DNA of 60,000 nt from Tubiluchus corallicola (lineage: Eukaryota; Priapulida; Priapulimorpha; Priapulimorphida; Tubiluchidae). The stretch is from contig JAQGDQ010002369.1 in assembly GCA_030141605.1 (NCBI GenBank), forward strand, positions 188,001 to 248,000. The letters run 5' to 3'. A program made the translations under genes and the position numbers. Positions 34,114 to 44,041 of the stretch are shown in pieces (within the stretch, counting starts at the first letter, position 1; each line of letters starts with the position of its first letter). The notes beneath the pieces are model-generated. The model was not told where the DNA came from, did no database searches, and saw only the letters and a program-made list of their open reading frames with translations.

Positions 34114-36240
34114 TTAGGAAAGTTGTATTCTGCCGAGAGGTTGGATGCGGATCTCTGGAACGATCTCTTGGTAGGAGACTACGGCGAGCTCGGGGAACTC
34201 TCCTTCGATGAGTTTGCGAACAAAACGACGTACGTCGATAGCGGTGAGCAGGACAGGAGGCTGACCGCCAGGGGGGGTGGGAACGATGGAGCTTCGCATG
34301 GCGTGGAGAATAAGTTGGACGGAATCGGGGTCGAGGGCGAGATAGGATCCCGCTGAAGTTTGTTTGATGGCACCCCGAACCATGTCTTCGATCTCAGGAT
34401 CGAGAAGATAGACAGAAAGAACTGTCTGTCCCTGGGAGTATTTGAAACTGATGTACCGTTTTAAGGAAGATCGGACATATTCGGTGAGGAGAACGGTATC
34501 TTTTTCAGTCTGTGCCCATTCACTTAGGGATTCTAAAATGGTGCGAAGATCTTTGACTGAGCACTGCTCCTGGACGAGACGTTTGAAGATTTCTGTTAAT
34601 TTTTGCAAGGGGACTAACCGGGTCACTTCTTTGATCAGATCCGGGAAGGATTTTTCGACAAACTCCAGGATGGCCCGTACTTCCTGTATTCCAATGAACT
34701 CGCTTGCATATTGCCGGTAGAATTTAGAGAGGTGTAAGATCATCACTTCGAGGGGGGACCAGAATTTAATTCCGGCACGTTGCAAGATCTCTTTATATTT
34801 CTCATCCACCCAAAGACTGGGCATTCCCGGCATTCCCTTTGAACTTGTGAAAGGAAGGTTATACCTTCTCAGAGTTTCTTCTGATTCGTTTGTCAGAACA
34901 TGGTTTTGGATGATCTTTCCTCGGACGACAGGAACTTCATTAAGATGAATGGCATATTCATCTTCTTCCAGGGAAGGGGAGTCGGTGCGGACATGTACTC
35001 CTGGGAACCGGACCCCGAGATCCTGGTAGAGGGCATGTCTCATTTTTGGGATCATCTTGTCGATGAAGGTCATTCCCTGTTTGTCTTTTTTGATGAATTT
35101 TGAAAGTCCTTTGCCTACTTCAAGGACAACAGGGAGAGTCAATGCATAATCTTCTGCGCCGCCTGTTACAACAGCATGTCCTTCTACATCTGTTTCTACG
35201 GAAGAAATGCCTGCGACGGCCTTTGCTGCTGCTTTTTTTCTGGACGACATGATGACAAATCCAATCCCGCCAAGAATGGCAGCGATGATGAGAAATGGAG
35301 ATGCTGGGAAGCCTGGAATAAAGGCCATGAGAACAAGAATTCCCCCAGCGATTACCAAAGCTTTTGGTTGATTGAAGAACTGTTCCGCAATTTCACCACC
35401 TAAGTGGGAACCCTTTTTGTCGGAAGAAACACGGGTTGTGATGATACCGGCGGAAATCGCGACCATGATAGATGGGATCTGGGAAACGAGGCCATCTCCA
35501 ATGGACAAAAGAGAATACACTCTGGCTGATTGGCCGAGCGTCATTCCATGCATGGTGACCCCGATAATCAATCCACCCACGACGTTGATAATAGTGATGA
35601 CGATACCGGCAATGACATCTCCCTTTACGAACTTCATGGCACCATCCATGGCTCCGTAAAGCTGACTTTCTTTTGCTAGACCCAATCGTAAATCGCGCGC
35701 TTGCTGGGTGTCGATGATCCCTGCTCTCAAATCCGCATCGATACTCATCTGCTTACCAGGCATCGCGTCCAAGGTGAAACGGGCAGCAACTTCAGCAACC
35801 CTCTCAGCACCTTTGGTGACGACGATGAACTGAACGATCGTGATGATTAAAAAGATAACTCCACCGACCACATAGTTTCCTCCCACGACAAAGTTTCCAA
35901 ATGCAAAGATGATGTGCCCTGCATTCGCATGGAGGAGGATCTGACGTGTTGATGAAATATTGACCCCCAGTCGATACATCGTTGTGATCAATAGAAGAGA
36001 GGGGAACATAGATAAGTGCACGGCTTTTTGAATGTAGAGAGAAACAAAAAGCAGGCTAATCGAAGCAGTAAGGTTGACGGCGATCAGAACATCGATGATA
36101 TGGGGAGATACAGGAAAGATCAGCATCATGATGATGCACATGATCAAGAACGCCAAAAGGAGATCGCTCGATCTCATGATGGTGCCCAAAGCTCTCTCAC
36201 CGCCTAGAAAGCGAGAAAGATTGTCTGTAAACTTATTCAT
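34114..36240 (-). CDS. sctV: Type III secretion export gate protein SctV (CdsV/LcrD)
   Basis: SctV forms the nonameric export gate in the inner membrane. The 708-residue product has seven or eight hydrophobic helices in the first 330 residues and a large cytoplasmic domain after that. The FHIPEP-family signature is complete as RVAEVAARFTLDAMPGKQM near residue 150. The stop of sctU overlaps its start by 4 bp, giving coupled translation. The length matches chlamydial homologues. Downstream it is separated from copN by the inverted-repeat element. Confidence 0.95.
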   Translation of the reverse strand: MNKFTDNLSRFLGGERALGTIMRSSDLLLAFLIMCIIMMLIFPVSPHIIDVLIAVNLTASISLLFVSLYIQKAVHLSMFPSLLLITTMYRLGVNISSTRQILLHANAGHIIFAFGNFVVGGNYVVGGVIFLIITIVQFIVVTKGAERVAEVAARFTLDAMPGKQMSIDADLRAGIIDTQQARDLRLGLAKESQLYGAMDGAMKFVKGDVIAGIVITIINVVGGLIIGVTMHGMTLGQSARVYSLLSIGDGLVSQIPSIMVAISAGIITTRVSSDKKGSHLGGEIAEQFFNQPKALVIAGGILVLMAFIPGFPASPFLIIAAILGGIGFVIMSSRKKAAAKAVAGISSVETDVEGHAVVTGGAEDYALTLPVVLEVGKGLSKFIKKDKQGMTFIDKMIPKMRHALYQDLGVRFPGVHVRTDSPSLEEDEYAIHLNEVPVVRGKIIQNHVLTNESEETLRRYNLPFTSSKGMPGMPSLWVDEKYKEILQRAGIKFWSPLEVMILHLSKFYRQYASEFIGIQEVRAILEFVEKSFPDLIKEVTRLVPLQKLTEIFKRLVQEQCSVKDLRTILESLSEWAQTEKDTVLLTEYVRSSLKRYISFKYSQGQTVLSVYLLDPEIEDMVRGAIKQTSAGSYLALDPDSVQLILHAMRSSIVPTPPGGQPPVLLTAIDVRRFVRKLIEGEFPELAVVSYQEIVPEIRIQPLGRIQLS

Positions 36241-37310
36241 CTCAACAGTTCCGCATTCACATCAGGATTTTCTTCTAATGAAGATATCCATTTCAGGATT
36301 TCTGCAACAGTCTCATATGTATCTTCAGGAATGTAACCTGAAATCGACCCTCTTGCAAACAAATCTTGTGCCAATGATACATTTCTCATGATAGGCACAT
36401 GGTTCGAGATTGCAACTTTCACAATTTGATCTGCGATAATTCCTTGTCCCATCGTCAGAATAAAAGGAGCAGGATCGGCCTCTTCATCATAGGAAATGGC
36501 TACTGCGATATGGGTCGGATTTGTGATAACCGTTCTTGCTTTTTTCGCAGCACCCGGACCTTCCTGATAAGCAATCTCACGAAAGGTCTCCCGCCTTTTC
36601 CCTTTAATCATTGGGTCCCCTTCTGTATCCTTGAATTCCTGTTTTACTTCAAACTTTTCCATCTTCATTGACTTTCCAAAATCATATTTTTGGAAAGAAA
36701 GATCAAAAACAGCGACCATCAGAAAGAAGACTGCGACCCTGATCGTTATCTTAATTAAAAACTCATCCAAGATCAATGCACTCCCATAGACTGGCATGGC
36801 AACGGTTTGGATTGCTTCAGGGATTGTTTGCATGATTGTAAAATAAATGATGGCAGCGGCTCCGATGAGCTTTAGAATGTTTTTGGTCAGTTCCATGACT
36901 GTTTTGAGTTTGAACTTTTGTTTCAAACCGGCGATGGGATCGAGTTTTTTGAAATCGAATTTCATAGCCTCAAATGAAAATAAAGGTCCAATGATCAAAA
37001 AGTTCACAAGTACGCCGACGAGGGCAGTAATCAAAACGATGGGAAAAGAAGAATAAGCGATTACTTCCATTGCCTGGAAGAGATAAGCACCTGCCATATT
37101 CTCGATATTGGCACCGGTCCCGACAGAATGGAAGAGCTGCATAATGAAGCCACCGATTTGTTTGAATAAATATCCGGTGGACATCAAAGTAGCTGAGATC
37201 GAAGTGACAAATGTAAAAGCGGACGGAAAGTCCTGGGATTTGGCAACTTGTCCTTTCTTTCGACCATCTCGAAGTTTTTTCGGAGTCGCCTTTTCGGTTT
37301 TTTCAGCCAT
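36237..37310 (-). CDS. sctU: Type III secretion switch protein SctU (CdsU/YscU)
   Basis: SctU sets substrate order and cleaves itself at an NPTH site. The 357-residue product has four membrane helices (about residues 30-215) and a cytoplasmic domain with VITNPTHIAVAISYDEE, the cleavage loop lying near residue 263. The N-terminus KTEKATPKKLRDGRKKGQVA is typical for the FlhB/YscU family. It is the first gene of the minus-strand run sctU-sctV-copN-chaperone-malQ; a promoter-like sequence lies close upstream. Confidence 0.95.
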   Translation of the reverse strand: MAEKTEKATPKKLRDGRKKGQVAKSQDFPSAFTFVTSISATLMSTGYLFKQIGGFIMQLFHSVGTGANIENMAGAYLFQAMEVIAYSSFPIVLITALVGVLVNFLIIGPLFSFEAMKFDFKKLDPIAGLKQKFKLKTVMELTKNILKLIGAAAIIYFTIMQTIPEAIQTVAMPVYGSALILDEFLIKITIRVAVFFLMVAVFDLSFQKYDFGKSMKMEKFEVKQEFKDTEGDPMIKGKRRETFREIAYQEGPGAAKKARTVITNPTHIAVAISYDEEADPAPFILTMGQGIIADQIVKVAISNHVPIMRNVSLAQDLFARGSISGYIPEDTYETVAEILKWISSLEENPDVNAELLR

Positions 37311-37327
37311 GGGGAAGTCTTGCTCTT

Positions 37328-37356
37328 AGTATATAAAAGCCTAGCGAAAGAATGAA
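37328..37356 (-). promoter_or_regulatory. Candidate promoter of the sctU operon
   Basis: On the minus strand TTCATT (37356-37351) and TATACT (37333-37328) are spaced by 17 bases. Transcription would start about ten bases before the sctU ATG, giving a very short leader, and no good ribosome site is seen there. It lies in the gap between ychF and sctU. Confidence 0.4.
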
Positions 37357-37389
37357 CGGGCAGTCAAGGAAAAACGGAAGTGGGATCCG

Positions 37390-38481
37390 CTAGTTATGGA
37401 AGAACAGGATCACATCACCGTCATGAACAATGTAGTCTCTGCCTTCTGAGCGGGCTTTTCCAGCTTCTCTAGCCCCAACGCGTCCCTTGTATTCGATCAT
37501 ATCCTGAAAGCTGACCACTTCTGCTCGGATAAATCCTTTTTCAATATCACTGTGAATTGCTCCTGCAGCTTGAGCTGCAGTCATTCCTTGCCGGATGGTC
37601 CAGGCTTTGGTCTCTACTTCACCTGTAGTAAGGAAGGTGATCAGTCCTAGAAGATCGAAGGCAGATCTTGTGAGTTTTGCAAGGCCCGTCTCTTTGAGGC
37701 CAAGTTCTGTTAAAAACGCCTGAACTTCTTCGTCATTGAGCTGAGCGACTTCTTCTTCGAGCTTTGCGCAAATAGGAATAACGGGATTTTTTTCCTTTTC
37801 CGCGTACTCTTTGACAGCCTGCACATAAGCATTGTCCATGGACGGAAGATCTTCTTCGCCGACATTGGCGACATAGAGAATTTTTTTTGCGCTCAGGAAT
37901 GAGTAGGACTTTAAGATTAGTTTTTCTTCCTTTGTAAAATCTAGAGAGCGGACAGCTAGGTTCTGGTTCAGGTGGTCCATGATCTTTTTCATGAGGGTGA
38001 GGGTTTCAGGCGATTCTTTTTTCCCCCGCGCCCCCTTTTCAAGTTTCACAACGATATTTTCAACGGTTTGAAGATCTGCAAGGATCAATTCGAGGTTGAT
38101 CACTTCGATGTCCTGAATCGGATCTATTTTTCCTTCTACGTGGATGACATCTGGGTCTTCGAAACAACGAACGACCTGGACGATGGCATCTGTTTCACGG
38201 ATGTTGGAAAGGAACTGATTGCCAAGACCTTCTCCCTTTGAAGCTCCTTTGACAAGACCGGCTATGTCGACGAAAGAGACGGTGGCGGGAATGGTTTTCT
38301 CACTGCTTGAAAGAAGAGTTAGGTGTTTTAATCGGGGATCTTCCAGAGGAACAATGCCGACATTGGGATCGATCGTGCAAAAAGGATAATTTTCTGCTGC
38401 TACGATTTTTTTTGTCAGTGCATTAAAAAGGGTAGATTTTCCAACGTTCGGCAGCCCGACAATTCCACAGGACAATGACAT
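37390..38481 (-). CDS. ychF: Ribosome-binding ATPase YchF
   Basis: YchF (OLA1 family) is a P-loop NTPase that prefers ATP and binds ribosomes. The 363-residue product has the P-loop [35 protein letters not shown], the NVGEED nucleotide-base segment in place of NKxD, and the C-terminal TGS-like domain ([20 protein letters not shown]). The ATG at 38481 has GAGG five bases before it; a GTG two codons earlier is less likely. It lies between sctU and the phosphatase gene, on the same strand. Confidence 0.95.
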   Translation of the reverse strand: MSLSCGIVGLPNVGKSTLFNALTKKIVAAENYPFCTIDPNVGIVPLEDPRLKHLTLLSSSEKTIPATVSFVDIAGLVKGASKGEGLGNQFLSNIRETDAIVQVVRCFEDPDVIHVEGKIDPIQDIEVINLELILADLQTVENIVVKLEKGARGKKESPETLTLMKKIMDHLNQNLAVRSLDFTKEEKLILKSYSFLSAKKILYVANVGEEDLPSMDNAYVQAVKEYAEKEKNPVIPICAKLEEEVAQLNDEEVQAFLTELGLKETGLAKLTRSAFDLLGLITFLTTGEVETKAWTIRQGMTAAQAAGAIHSDIEKGFIRAEVVSFQDMIEYKGRVGAREAGKARSEGRDYIVHDGDVILFFHN

Positions 38482-38510
38482 GTTCACCTCGGTTCAGAAC
38501 CGGTATAGGT

Positions 38511-39812
38511 TCATTTTTTTGAATTTATTTTTTGTGTGCATTCATCAACAATTTGACCGTCTTTCGTGATCGCTTTATAAGTCAGCTTTTCCCTGCTGAT
38601 TTCTATTAGCCAGAAAAATGCAAGGTGCCCAATTGCTTTGGAGAAGCAGGAGCGGAAGCAAGACTGAATAGGCGTAAAGCGAAGCCTTGGCCCCCATCCA
38701 CCATCACCTAAAAAAAGCGTTCCATTGGGGGATTCTTCTCCTCTTCTTAAAAATTTTGTCCGCTTAAGCGTCTGATCGTGGTGTTCAAAAGCAGCTGTCA
38801 GTTCATATTCGTCAAAAATCGGAAGCCAATATTTTCTGCCCATTGCAGAGGAAGGGGAGAGAAGTTTTTCAATATCATTTCTTTTTCCGCAAAGAGACAA
38901 TAAATGCCTCATAATTCTATAGGATCGGTCCTTTTTAGCAAATCGGACACTTGGATAAATAGGAACATGATAGGTGGCGAGTTTGATAGGGATTTTTTGA
39001 TTATGTTCCATATTTTTTCGAAGCCATCTTTCTTGTACTCCCTGGTGTCTTACCGTATGGCCGCTGTCTAGCACAAAAAGAATAATATTAGCGCCGAATC
39101 GTTTGAGAAAATAACTTTTCCTCTCGAGATTTTGAGGGAAGTATTGAAAAAAGAAGGGAGCATCTTCGGGACACTTCTCGAACCCTCCTACCACTTCATG
39201 ATTCCCAATGGCCAGGACCATAGGTATCAGGCATCCTTCAGGTGTGATCATGTTCTGCGTATAAACGTCGAGCCAGGCATCCCATTTCTCAAAATCCATT
39301 TCACTGAATACCTCTCTGGGATAGTCACCTCCCAATAAGGCTGCATGGGGCCTCGTTTCAGCAGCTTTTTTCGCGATAAGAACAGCATCTTCAGTGACCT
39401 CGAAATCTCCTCCTTCGACGAAGAGGTATTGATCAGATTCATAAGGGATCGTTCGGAATTTCATTTCTTCTGCGTATCCGACCTCTGGAGCACCAGTCGT
39501 AAAATAATAGAGAGTATCATCCTCTAACTCGGTCAACTCGACCTGAAATAAGGTCCTGGTGTTGTCCATGATTGGAGTGCCGGGCGCAGATACATGATAG
39601 AGATATCGTTCCGGGACATTTTGTTGGGAGTCCCGATCATAATAAACGTGCAGACGACTCAGAAGCCCTTCAACGTGGATATTCACGGTGATATTATTGT
39701 GGGTTTCCTCGTCTTTCCATGTAAGGTAGATATGGCGGATCGATGTTTCTGCCTGTAGCAGATACGGGATAGAAAGAAGGATGATTATGAAAGCGCTTTT
39801 TCGAATATGCAT
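38511..39812 (-). CDS. Secreted purple-acid-phosphatase-like metallophosphoesterase
   Basis: The 433-residue product starts with a signal peptide (SAFIIILLSIPYLLQAE), then a fibronectin-III-like N-terminal domain (RHIYLTWKDEETHNN), as in purple acid phosphatases. The catalytic domain shows ALLGGDYPRE, VLAIGNHEVVGG, LATYHVPIY and FEHHDQTLKR, which match the metal-binding motifs GD, GNH, H and HxH-like. It would hydrolyse phosphate esters outside the inner membrane. It overlaps the end of ribF by 28 bp and stands within a block where ychF and ribF are neighbours in Chlamydia, so it is an insertion relative to that order. Confidence 0.75.
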   Translation of the reverse strand: MHIRKSAFIIILLSIPYLLQAETSIRHIYLTWKDEETHNNITVNIHVEGLLSRLHVYYDRDSQQNVPERYLYHVSAPGTPIMDNTRTLFQVELTELEDDTLYYFTTGAPEVGYAEEMKFRTIPYESDQYLFVEGGDFEVTEDAVLIAKKAAETRPHAALLGGDYPREVFSEMDFEKWDAWLDVYTQNMITPEGCLIPMVLAIGNHEVVGGFEKCPEDAPFFFQYFPQNLERKSYFLKRFGANIILFVLDSGHTVRHQGVQERWLRKNMEHNQKIPIKLATYHVPIYPSVRFAKKDRSYRIMRHLLSLCGKRNDIEKLLSPSSAMGRKYWLPIFDEYELTAAFEHHDQTLKRTKFLRRGEESPNGTLFLGDGGWGPRLRFTPIQSCFRSCFSKAIGHLAFFWLIEISREKLTYKAITKDGQIVDECTQKINSKK

Positions 39813-40555
39813 TCAAAAGAGACCTTTTTTCGAAGCTTATCTTTCAGAGGAAAAATAACTTGGGCTTTTTCCCCATCTGAATAGAGAATAGCCTGCTCTA
39901 TTTTTTCAGCTTGCCATCCCTGAAGGGGAAGATCTGAAAGTTGAAAAGATCCTAGTGGAGGTATCATTTGGAGTTTATTTCCATGAAATTCAAGTGAAAA
40001 CGGCCTGCCTAATAGGGCTTTAGCCTCATCGAATTTTCCTTTTTGAATTGCATTTCTTATATGAGTCGAAGAAATTGGAACACCTCTTTTCTCCTTTTTT
40101 GGAAGATAATGGGCAGTAAAATCTAATTCTTTTGCTATTTTTTTGACATTCATTTCATTGCCTTGCCTTTTTTTTCCAAAAACAGCTCCTTTTCCTAATA
40201 CCAAATGGGAGAAGGGAAGTTTTTTATGTAAGTTTTGCAGAAAGAGACGAAAGGATTGCTGGGCAAAATATTTGTTGAAGCTAAAGAGGAAAACAAGGTC
40301 GATGTTGCATTCTTTCAGAAGATTCAGTCTTTGCTCAAGAGTGCAAAGGGGAAAAAGCTTCTTTTCAGGATGAAGAAATGAATAGGGATGGTTCTTATAT
40401 GTAAAAACCACACTTGTTCCTTTTTTCCCTGCTAATCGTCCTAGTTTCTTAAAAAGATGCTGGTGGCCTAAATGCATTCCGTCAAAGGTGCCAAGTGTCA
40501 ACGCGATTGGGGATGGGCAAACGGGGATTTGGTCCAACCTTGTGATGATTTTCAT
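39785..40555 (-). CDS. ribF: FAD synthetase / riboflavin kinase RibF, kinase half degenerate
   Basis: RibF normally adenylates FMN and phosphorylates riboflavin. The 256-residue product has the nucleotidyltransferase opening LTLGTFDGMHLGHQHLFKKL with the HxGH motif, and the STHIRNAIQKGKFDEA segment. After about residue 190, where the flavokinase domain should begin, the GxPTAN motif of that domain is not seen and the region is only some 65 residues long. FAD synthetase activity is therefore likely and flavokinase activity doubtful. It overlaps truB (4 bp) upstream and the phosphatase gene downstream. Confidence 0.85.
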   Translation of the reverse strand: MKIITRLDQIPVCPSPIALTLGTFDGMHLGHQHLFKKLGRLAGKKGTSVVFTYKNHPYSFLHPEKKLFPLCTLEQRLNLLKECNIDLVFLFSFNKYFAQQSFRLFLQNLHKKLPFSHLVLGKGAVFGKKRQGNEMNVKKIAKELDFTAHYLPKKEKRGVPISSTHIRNAIQKGKFDEAKALLGRPFSLEFHGNKLQMIPPLGSFQLSDLPLQGWQAEKIEQAILYSDGEKAQVIFPLKDKLRKKVSFECIFEKALS

Positions 40556-41244
40556 TTTTCCTGTCTTAAATAAGGCATTAGGTCAAATTGATTATTTCTC
40601 ACGTCTGCTTCCTCAATACAGTCTTTCAACTGATAGGGGCCGCTAGAAAGGCGGGTCAATGAAGAGAGATGTCCTCCACATCCGAGAGCATTTCCTATGT
40701 CATTGGCGAGAGACCGGATATACGTTCCTTTGCTGCAGTGAATCTTCAACTCTAAAAAGGGATAATGATACTCGACCTTCTCAATGTCCACTTGAATTTG
40801 GACAGGAGTTCTTTCAATTGTGATTCCCTTACGTGCAAGCTCATAGAGCTTTTTTCCATTCTTCTTTTTCGCAGAGAACATAGGAGGGATTTGCTCTTGT
40901 TTGCCTTGAAATTGTTCGATGATCTGGTCGACTTCAGCCTCAGTAGGAATTTTCTCTGAGGTTTGTGTGACCTTTCCCTCGATATCAAAAGTGTCCGTAC
41001 TTTTGCCTAAATGAATTTTGCCATAATAGGACTTGTCATCAGTTAGAAAAAGATCGGATTTTTTTGTGTAGGTGCGGCCGATCAACATCACCATAACCCC
41101 TGTAGCAAAAGGGTCCAAAGTGCCTGCATGGCCGATTTTGGAGACATTTGTTCGCTTTCTTAGAGCGGTCACCAAACTAAAAGAAGTGGATCCTTTAGCT
41201 TTATTGAGGAGGAGGATCCCTGAAATTTCATTCTTCGTGTTCAT
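40552..41244 (-). CDS. truB: tRNA pseudouridine-55 synthase TruB
   Basis: TruB makes pseudouridine 55 in the T loop of tRNAs. The 230-residue product has the catalytic motif GHAGTLDPFATGVMVMLIGR with the active Asp, KSYYGKIHLGKSTDTFDIEG, and the SKGTYIRSLANDIG segment. It is shorter than the E. coli enzyme because the C-terminal PUA-like domain is absent, as in some chlamydial homologues. Its start overlaps rbfA by 17 bp. Confidence 0.93.
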   Translation of the reverse strand: MNTKNEISGILLLNKAKGSTSFSLVTALRKRTNVSKIGHAGTLDPFATGVMVMLIGRTYTKKSDLFLTDDKSYYGKIHLGKSTDTFDIEGKVTQTSEKIPTEAEVDQIIEQFQGKQEQIPPMFSAKKKNGKKLYELARKGITIERTPVQIQVDIEKVEYHYPFLELKIHCSKGTYIRSLANDIGNALGCGGHLSSLTRLSSGPYQLKDCIEEADVRNNQFDLMPYLRQEK

Positions 41245-41611
41245 CGGAATGAGGCCTGGAAAGACGTTCTTGATGAATGTCTCCTAGGATTTTTTCTATT
41301 TTCATATGCTCATCCACAGTTGTGTCGAGCTTGAAAGAAAGAGAAGGAAAGTATCTCAAGACTACTTTTTTCGAAGCTAGAACCCCGATGTATCCTGAAG
41401 CAGAATTCAGGGCTTCAATCGTTTTCTTTTTTTCTTCATCGTTTCCAATGACACTGATGGATACTTTTGCATAGTGCAAGTCGGTTGTGATTTCAACATC
41501 TGTTACAGTTGTGAGAGGATCCACATTTGGATTTCGGACATCATCTCGTATGACTTCGCTGATCACTTCTTTTAAAAGTGAATTGAGCCTCTCTACTCTT
41601 TTTTTCTTCAT
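41228..41611 (-). CDS. rbfA: Ribosome-binding factor A
   Basis: RbfA helps mature 16S rRNA on the 30S subunit. The 127-residue product shows the KH-like RbfA pattern: ERLNSLLKEVISEVIRDDVR, DVEITTDLHYAKVSISVIG and YIGVLASKKVVLRYFPSLSF. Its start overlaps the infB stop by one base. The rpsA-nusA-infB-rbfA-truB order is widely conserved. Confidence 0.94.
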   Translation of the reverse strand: MKKKRVERLNSLLKEVISEVIRDDVRNPNVDPLTTVTDVEITTDLHYAKVSISVIGNDEEKKKTIEALNSASGYIGVLASKKVVLRYFPSLSFKLDTTVDEHMKIEKILGDIHQERLSRPHSDEHEE

Positions 41612-44028
41612 TAGGATAGTTTTTGTTCTCGATAAGTGATTTCAAATGCTTGAATGCTGTCTCCTTCTTTGTAGTCTTGGAAACCTTCTAGGAGAATTCC
41701 ACATTCCATTCCTTTTTGCACTTCTTTAACATCTTCTTTGACGCGCTTCAAAGAGGCTACTTTACCTTTCCAGATCTCTTCTTTTTCACGAAGCACACGA
41801 ACGTGATGATTTCTTTTGATCGTACCGTCTGTCACGATACAGCCAGCAATGATGCCAAGCTGGGAAGATTTAAAGGTAGCTTTTACGAGAGCAACACCGG
41901 CTTCATTTTCTTCAGCAATTTTATCAAGAAGGCCTCTCATTAATTCTTTTACGTCATCAACTGCGTGGTAAATCACATCATGGAGACGGATATCGACTTT
42001 TTTCTGTTTGATCAGGTTTTCGGCACGAGATTCGACTCTGGTATGAAAACCAATGATGACAGCTTTTGAAGCCGCTGCAAGATCAATATCAGACTCAGAG
42101 ACTTCACCGACTGCTTCATTGACGATTTCAACTCTTGCTTTCTTCGAAGGAATTTTCAAAAGAGAGTTTTTCAAAGCTTCCAAAGAACCTTGTACGTCAG
42201 CCCGAAGAATGACGGGGAGGATTTTCATTTCAGCTTGTTCTTTCGATTGTTGGAGGAAACCTTCCAGCTTGGCAGTTTTAGGCTGCTTTAAAAGCCGGCG
42301 TTCGGTTCCTTCCGCTCGGGCATGGGCCAGCGCACGTGCTTCCTTTTCGTCTTTGACGACAATGAACTCAGATCCAGCGTCGGCAAGTGAGGAGAGTCCC
42401 GTTATTTTTACAGGAGTAGACGGGCCAGCTGTGCTCAAAGGGTTATTATGCTCGTCATGCATGGTCTTGATACGCCCGAATTCATCTCCAAATACGATGG
42501 CATCGCCTTTTACCAGAGTTCCATTCTGGATAAGGACCGTAGCGACGGCTCCCAGGCCTTTATGCATTTGAGATTCCAGGGTAGTTCCACGTGCACGAGC
42601 TTTGGGATTCGCTTTCAATTCTAAAACTTCAGATTGAAGAGCTATCATCTCAAGGAGGTCATTAATCCCCGCACCGCTTGAAGCGGAGCAGTTCACTGTA
42701 ATGAGAGTTCCTCCCCAAGCTTCAGGAAGAAGTTCATTATCGGCAAGTTGCCGGAATACTTTTTGCTCGTCGAAATTTTCTTTGTCTGATTTATTGATCG
42801 CAACGACCATAGGTACTTTGGCTTCTTGGGCTTTCTTGATCGCCTCCAAAGTCTGGTCTCTCAATCCTTCATCTCCAGCAATGACCAATACGACTAGATC
42901 AGTCACATTGGCTCCTCTTTCCCGCATTTCAGAAAACGCTTCGTGACCTGGAGTGTCTAGAATGGTGATCTTTCCAGAAGCTGTTTTCACAACGAATGCA
43001 CCGATGTGCTGAGTGATGGCTCCGGCTTCCAATGCAGTGAGTTCTGATTTTCGAATGGCGTCGATAAGGCTTGTCTTTCCATGATCGACGTGTCCCATGA
43101 AAGTAATGACCGGAGGTCTGAATTCGAGTTTTTCAGCAGGGGTCTCCGCTATTTCTTCACGGATGCTTTTCCCGGTGATCTGGAGTCTTTCTTCTTCAGA
43201 TGTATCGATGGTGATTTCACAACTGAATTCTTGTCCGAGGAGTTGAATGGTTGTTTCATCGTCGAGATAATCGTTTAAGGTGAGGACAATTCCTTGCACA
43301 AAGAGTTTTGAGATCAATTCAGAGGCTTTTAGTTTCATCTCTGAAGCCAGGTCTTTGATCGAAATAGGGATGCGGACTTTGAGATTTTTTGGACGGATGA
43401 TTAATTCTTCCGGAACGTGTCTTTTGACCTTATGATGGCGTCTTCTTCTCCATCCTTCTTCTTCACCGGCCCGAAGCCCTCTTCGGTCTCTGGCGTCAAA
43501 TCCTCGACCCGATTCTTTCTTACGTGCGGCGCGGAAATCCCGGAACTGCTTAAATCCACCTTCTTTAGTCTTCTTGGGTGGTTCTTTTTCAAAAGCCTTT
43601 TCCTTCGGCTTTTCTTTTTCAGCTTCCTTGGGTTTTGCAGCAACTTTTTCTTTCTCAGCCGGTTTTTCCTTTTTCTTTGGAACTTCCTTCGGCTCTTCTT
43701 TTACCTTTTCAACGACCGCTTCTTTTTTTGGCTTCTTAACCTCAGCTTTAGGTTTCTCTTCTACCGGTTTTTTCTCAGCTTTTATAGTTTTAGGTTCTGT
43801 TTCTTCTTTCGCTTCTTCTGGTTTTATTTTCGGGTGCTGTACAATACGAGCTTTTGGTCTTTTAGGCGCTTCTTTTTCTTTGTCTTTATCTAGTGCTTTG
43901 TCGATGACTGGACGAATAGGTTTTTTTCGCGCAGCACTTTTAGGTTTAGAAGCAGCCTTCTTATCCGTTTTCTTCAGCGCTTGAGCGATTTGAGTGTTTT
44001 TAATTTTCAGTTTGAGGTTTTTTACCAA
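41611..44028 (-). CDS. infB: Translation initiation factor IF-2
   Basis: IF-2 brings initiator tRNA to the 30S subunit with GTP. The 805-residue product has a long Lys/Glu/Pro-rich N-terminal arm (about residues 1-200), an IF2N-like domain ([20 protein letters not shown]), the G domain with [22 protein letters not shown] and NKSD, and the C-terminal initiator-tRNA domain. The low-complexity arm differs in length between species. The apparent start is TTG at 44028, with TAGG upstream. The gene lies 13 bases after nusA. Confidence 0.95.
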   Translation of the reverse strand: MVKNLKLKIKNTQIAQALKKTDKKAASKPKSAARKKPIRPVIDKALDKDKEKEAPKRPKARIVQHPKIKPEEAKEETEPKTIKAEKKPVEEKPKAEVKKPKKEAVVEKVKEEPKEVPKKKEKPAEKEKVAAKPKEAEKEKPKEKAFEKEPPKKTKEGGFKQFRDFRAARKKESGRGFDARDRRGLRAGEEEGWRRRRHHKVKRHVPEELIIRPKNLKVRIPISIKDLASEMKLKASELISKLFVQGIVLTLNDYLDDETTIQLLGQEFSCEITIDTSEEERLQITGKSIREEIAETPAEKLEFRPPVITFMGHVDHGKTSLIDAIRKSELTALEAGAITQHIGAFVVKTASGKITILDTPGHEAFSEMRERGANVTDLVVLVIAGDEGLRDQTLEAIKKAQEAKVPMVVAINKSDKENFDEQKVFRQLADNELLPEAWGGTLITVNCSASSGAGINDLLEMIALQSEVLELKANPKARARGTTLESQMHKGLGAVATVLIQNGTLVKGDAIVFGDEFGRIKTMHDEHNNPLSTAGPSTPVKITGLSSLADAGSEFIVVKDEKEARALAHARAEGTERRLLKQPKTAKLEGFLQQSKEQAEMKILPVILRADVQGSLEALKNSLLKIPSKKARVEIVNEAVGEVSESDIDLAAASKAVIIGFHTRVESRAENLIKQKKVDIRLHDVIYHAVDDVKELMRGLLDKIAEENEAGVALVKATFKSSQLGIIAGCIVTDGTIKRNHHVRVLREKEEIWKGKVASLKRVKEDVKEVQKGMECGILLEGFQDYKEGDSIQAFEITYREQKLS

Positions 44029-44041
44029 GGTTTATACCTAT

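Noticed and set aside
43417-43984. Long plus-strand frames opposite infB with Phe/Ser-rich products
   Set aside because: They are antisense shadows of the Lys/Glu-rich arm of IF-2; low-complexity GAA/AAG codons give open frames on the other strand. No ribosome site or domain supports them.
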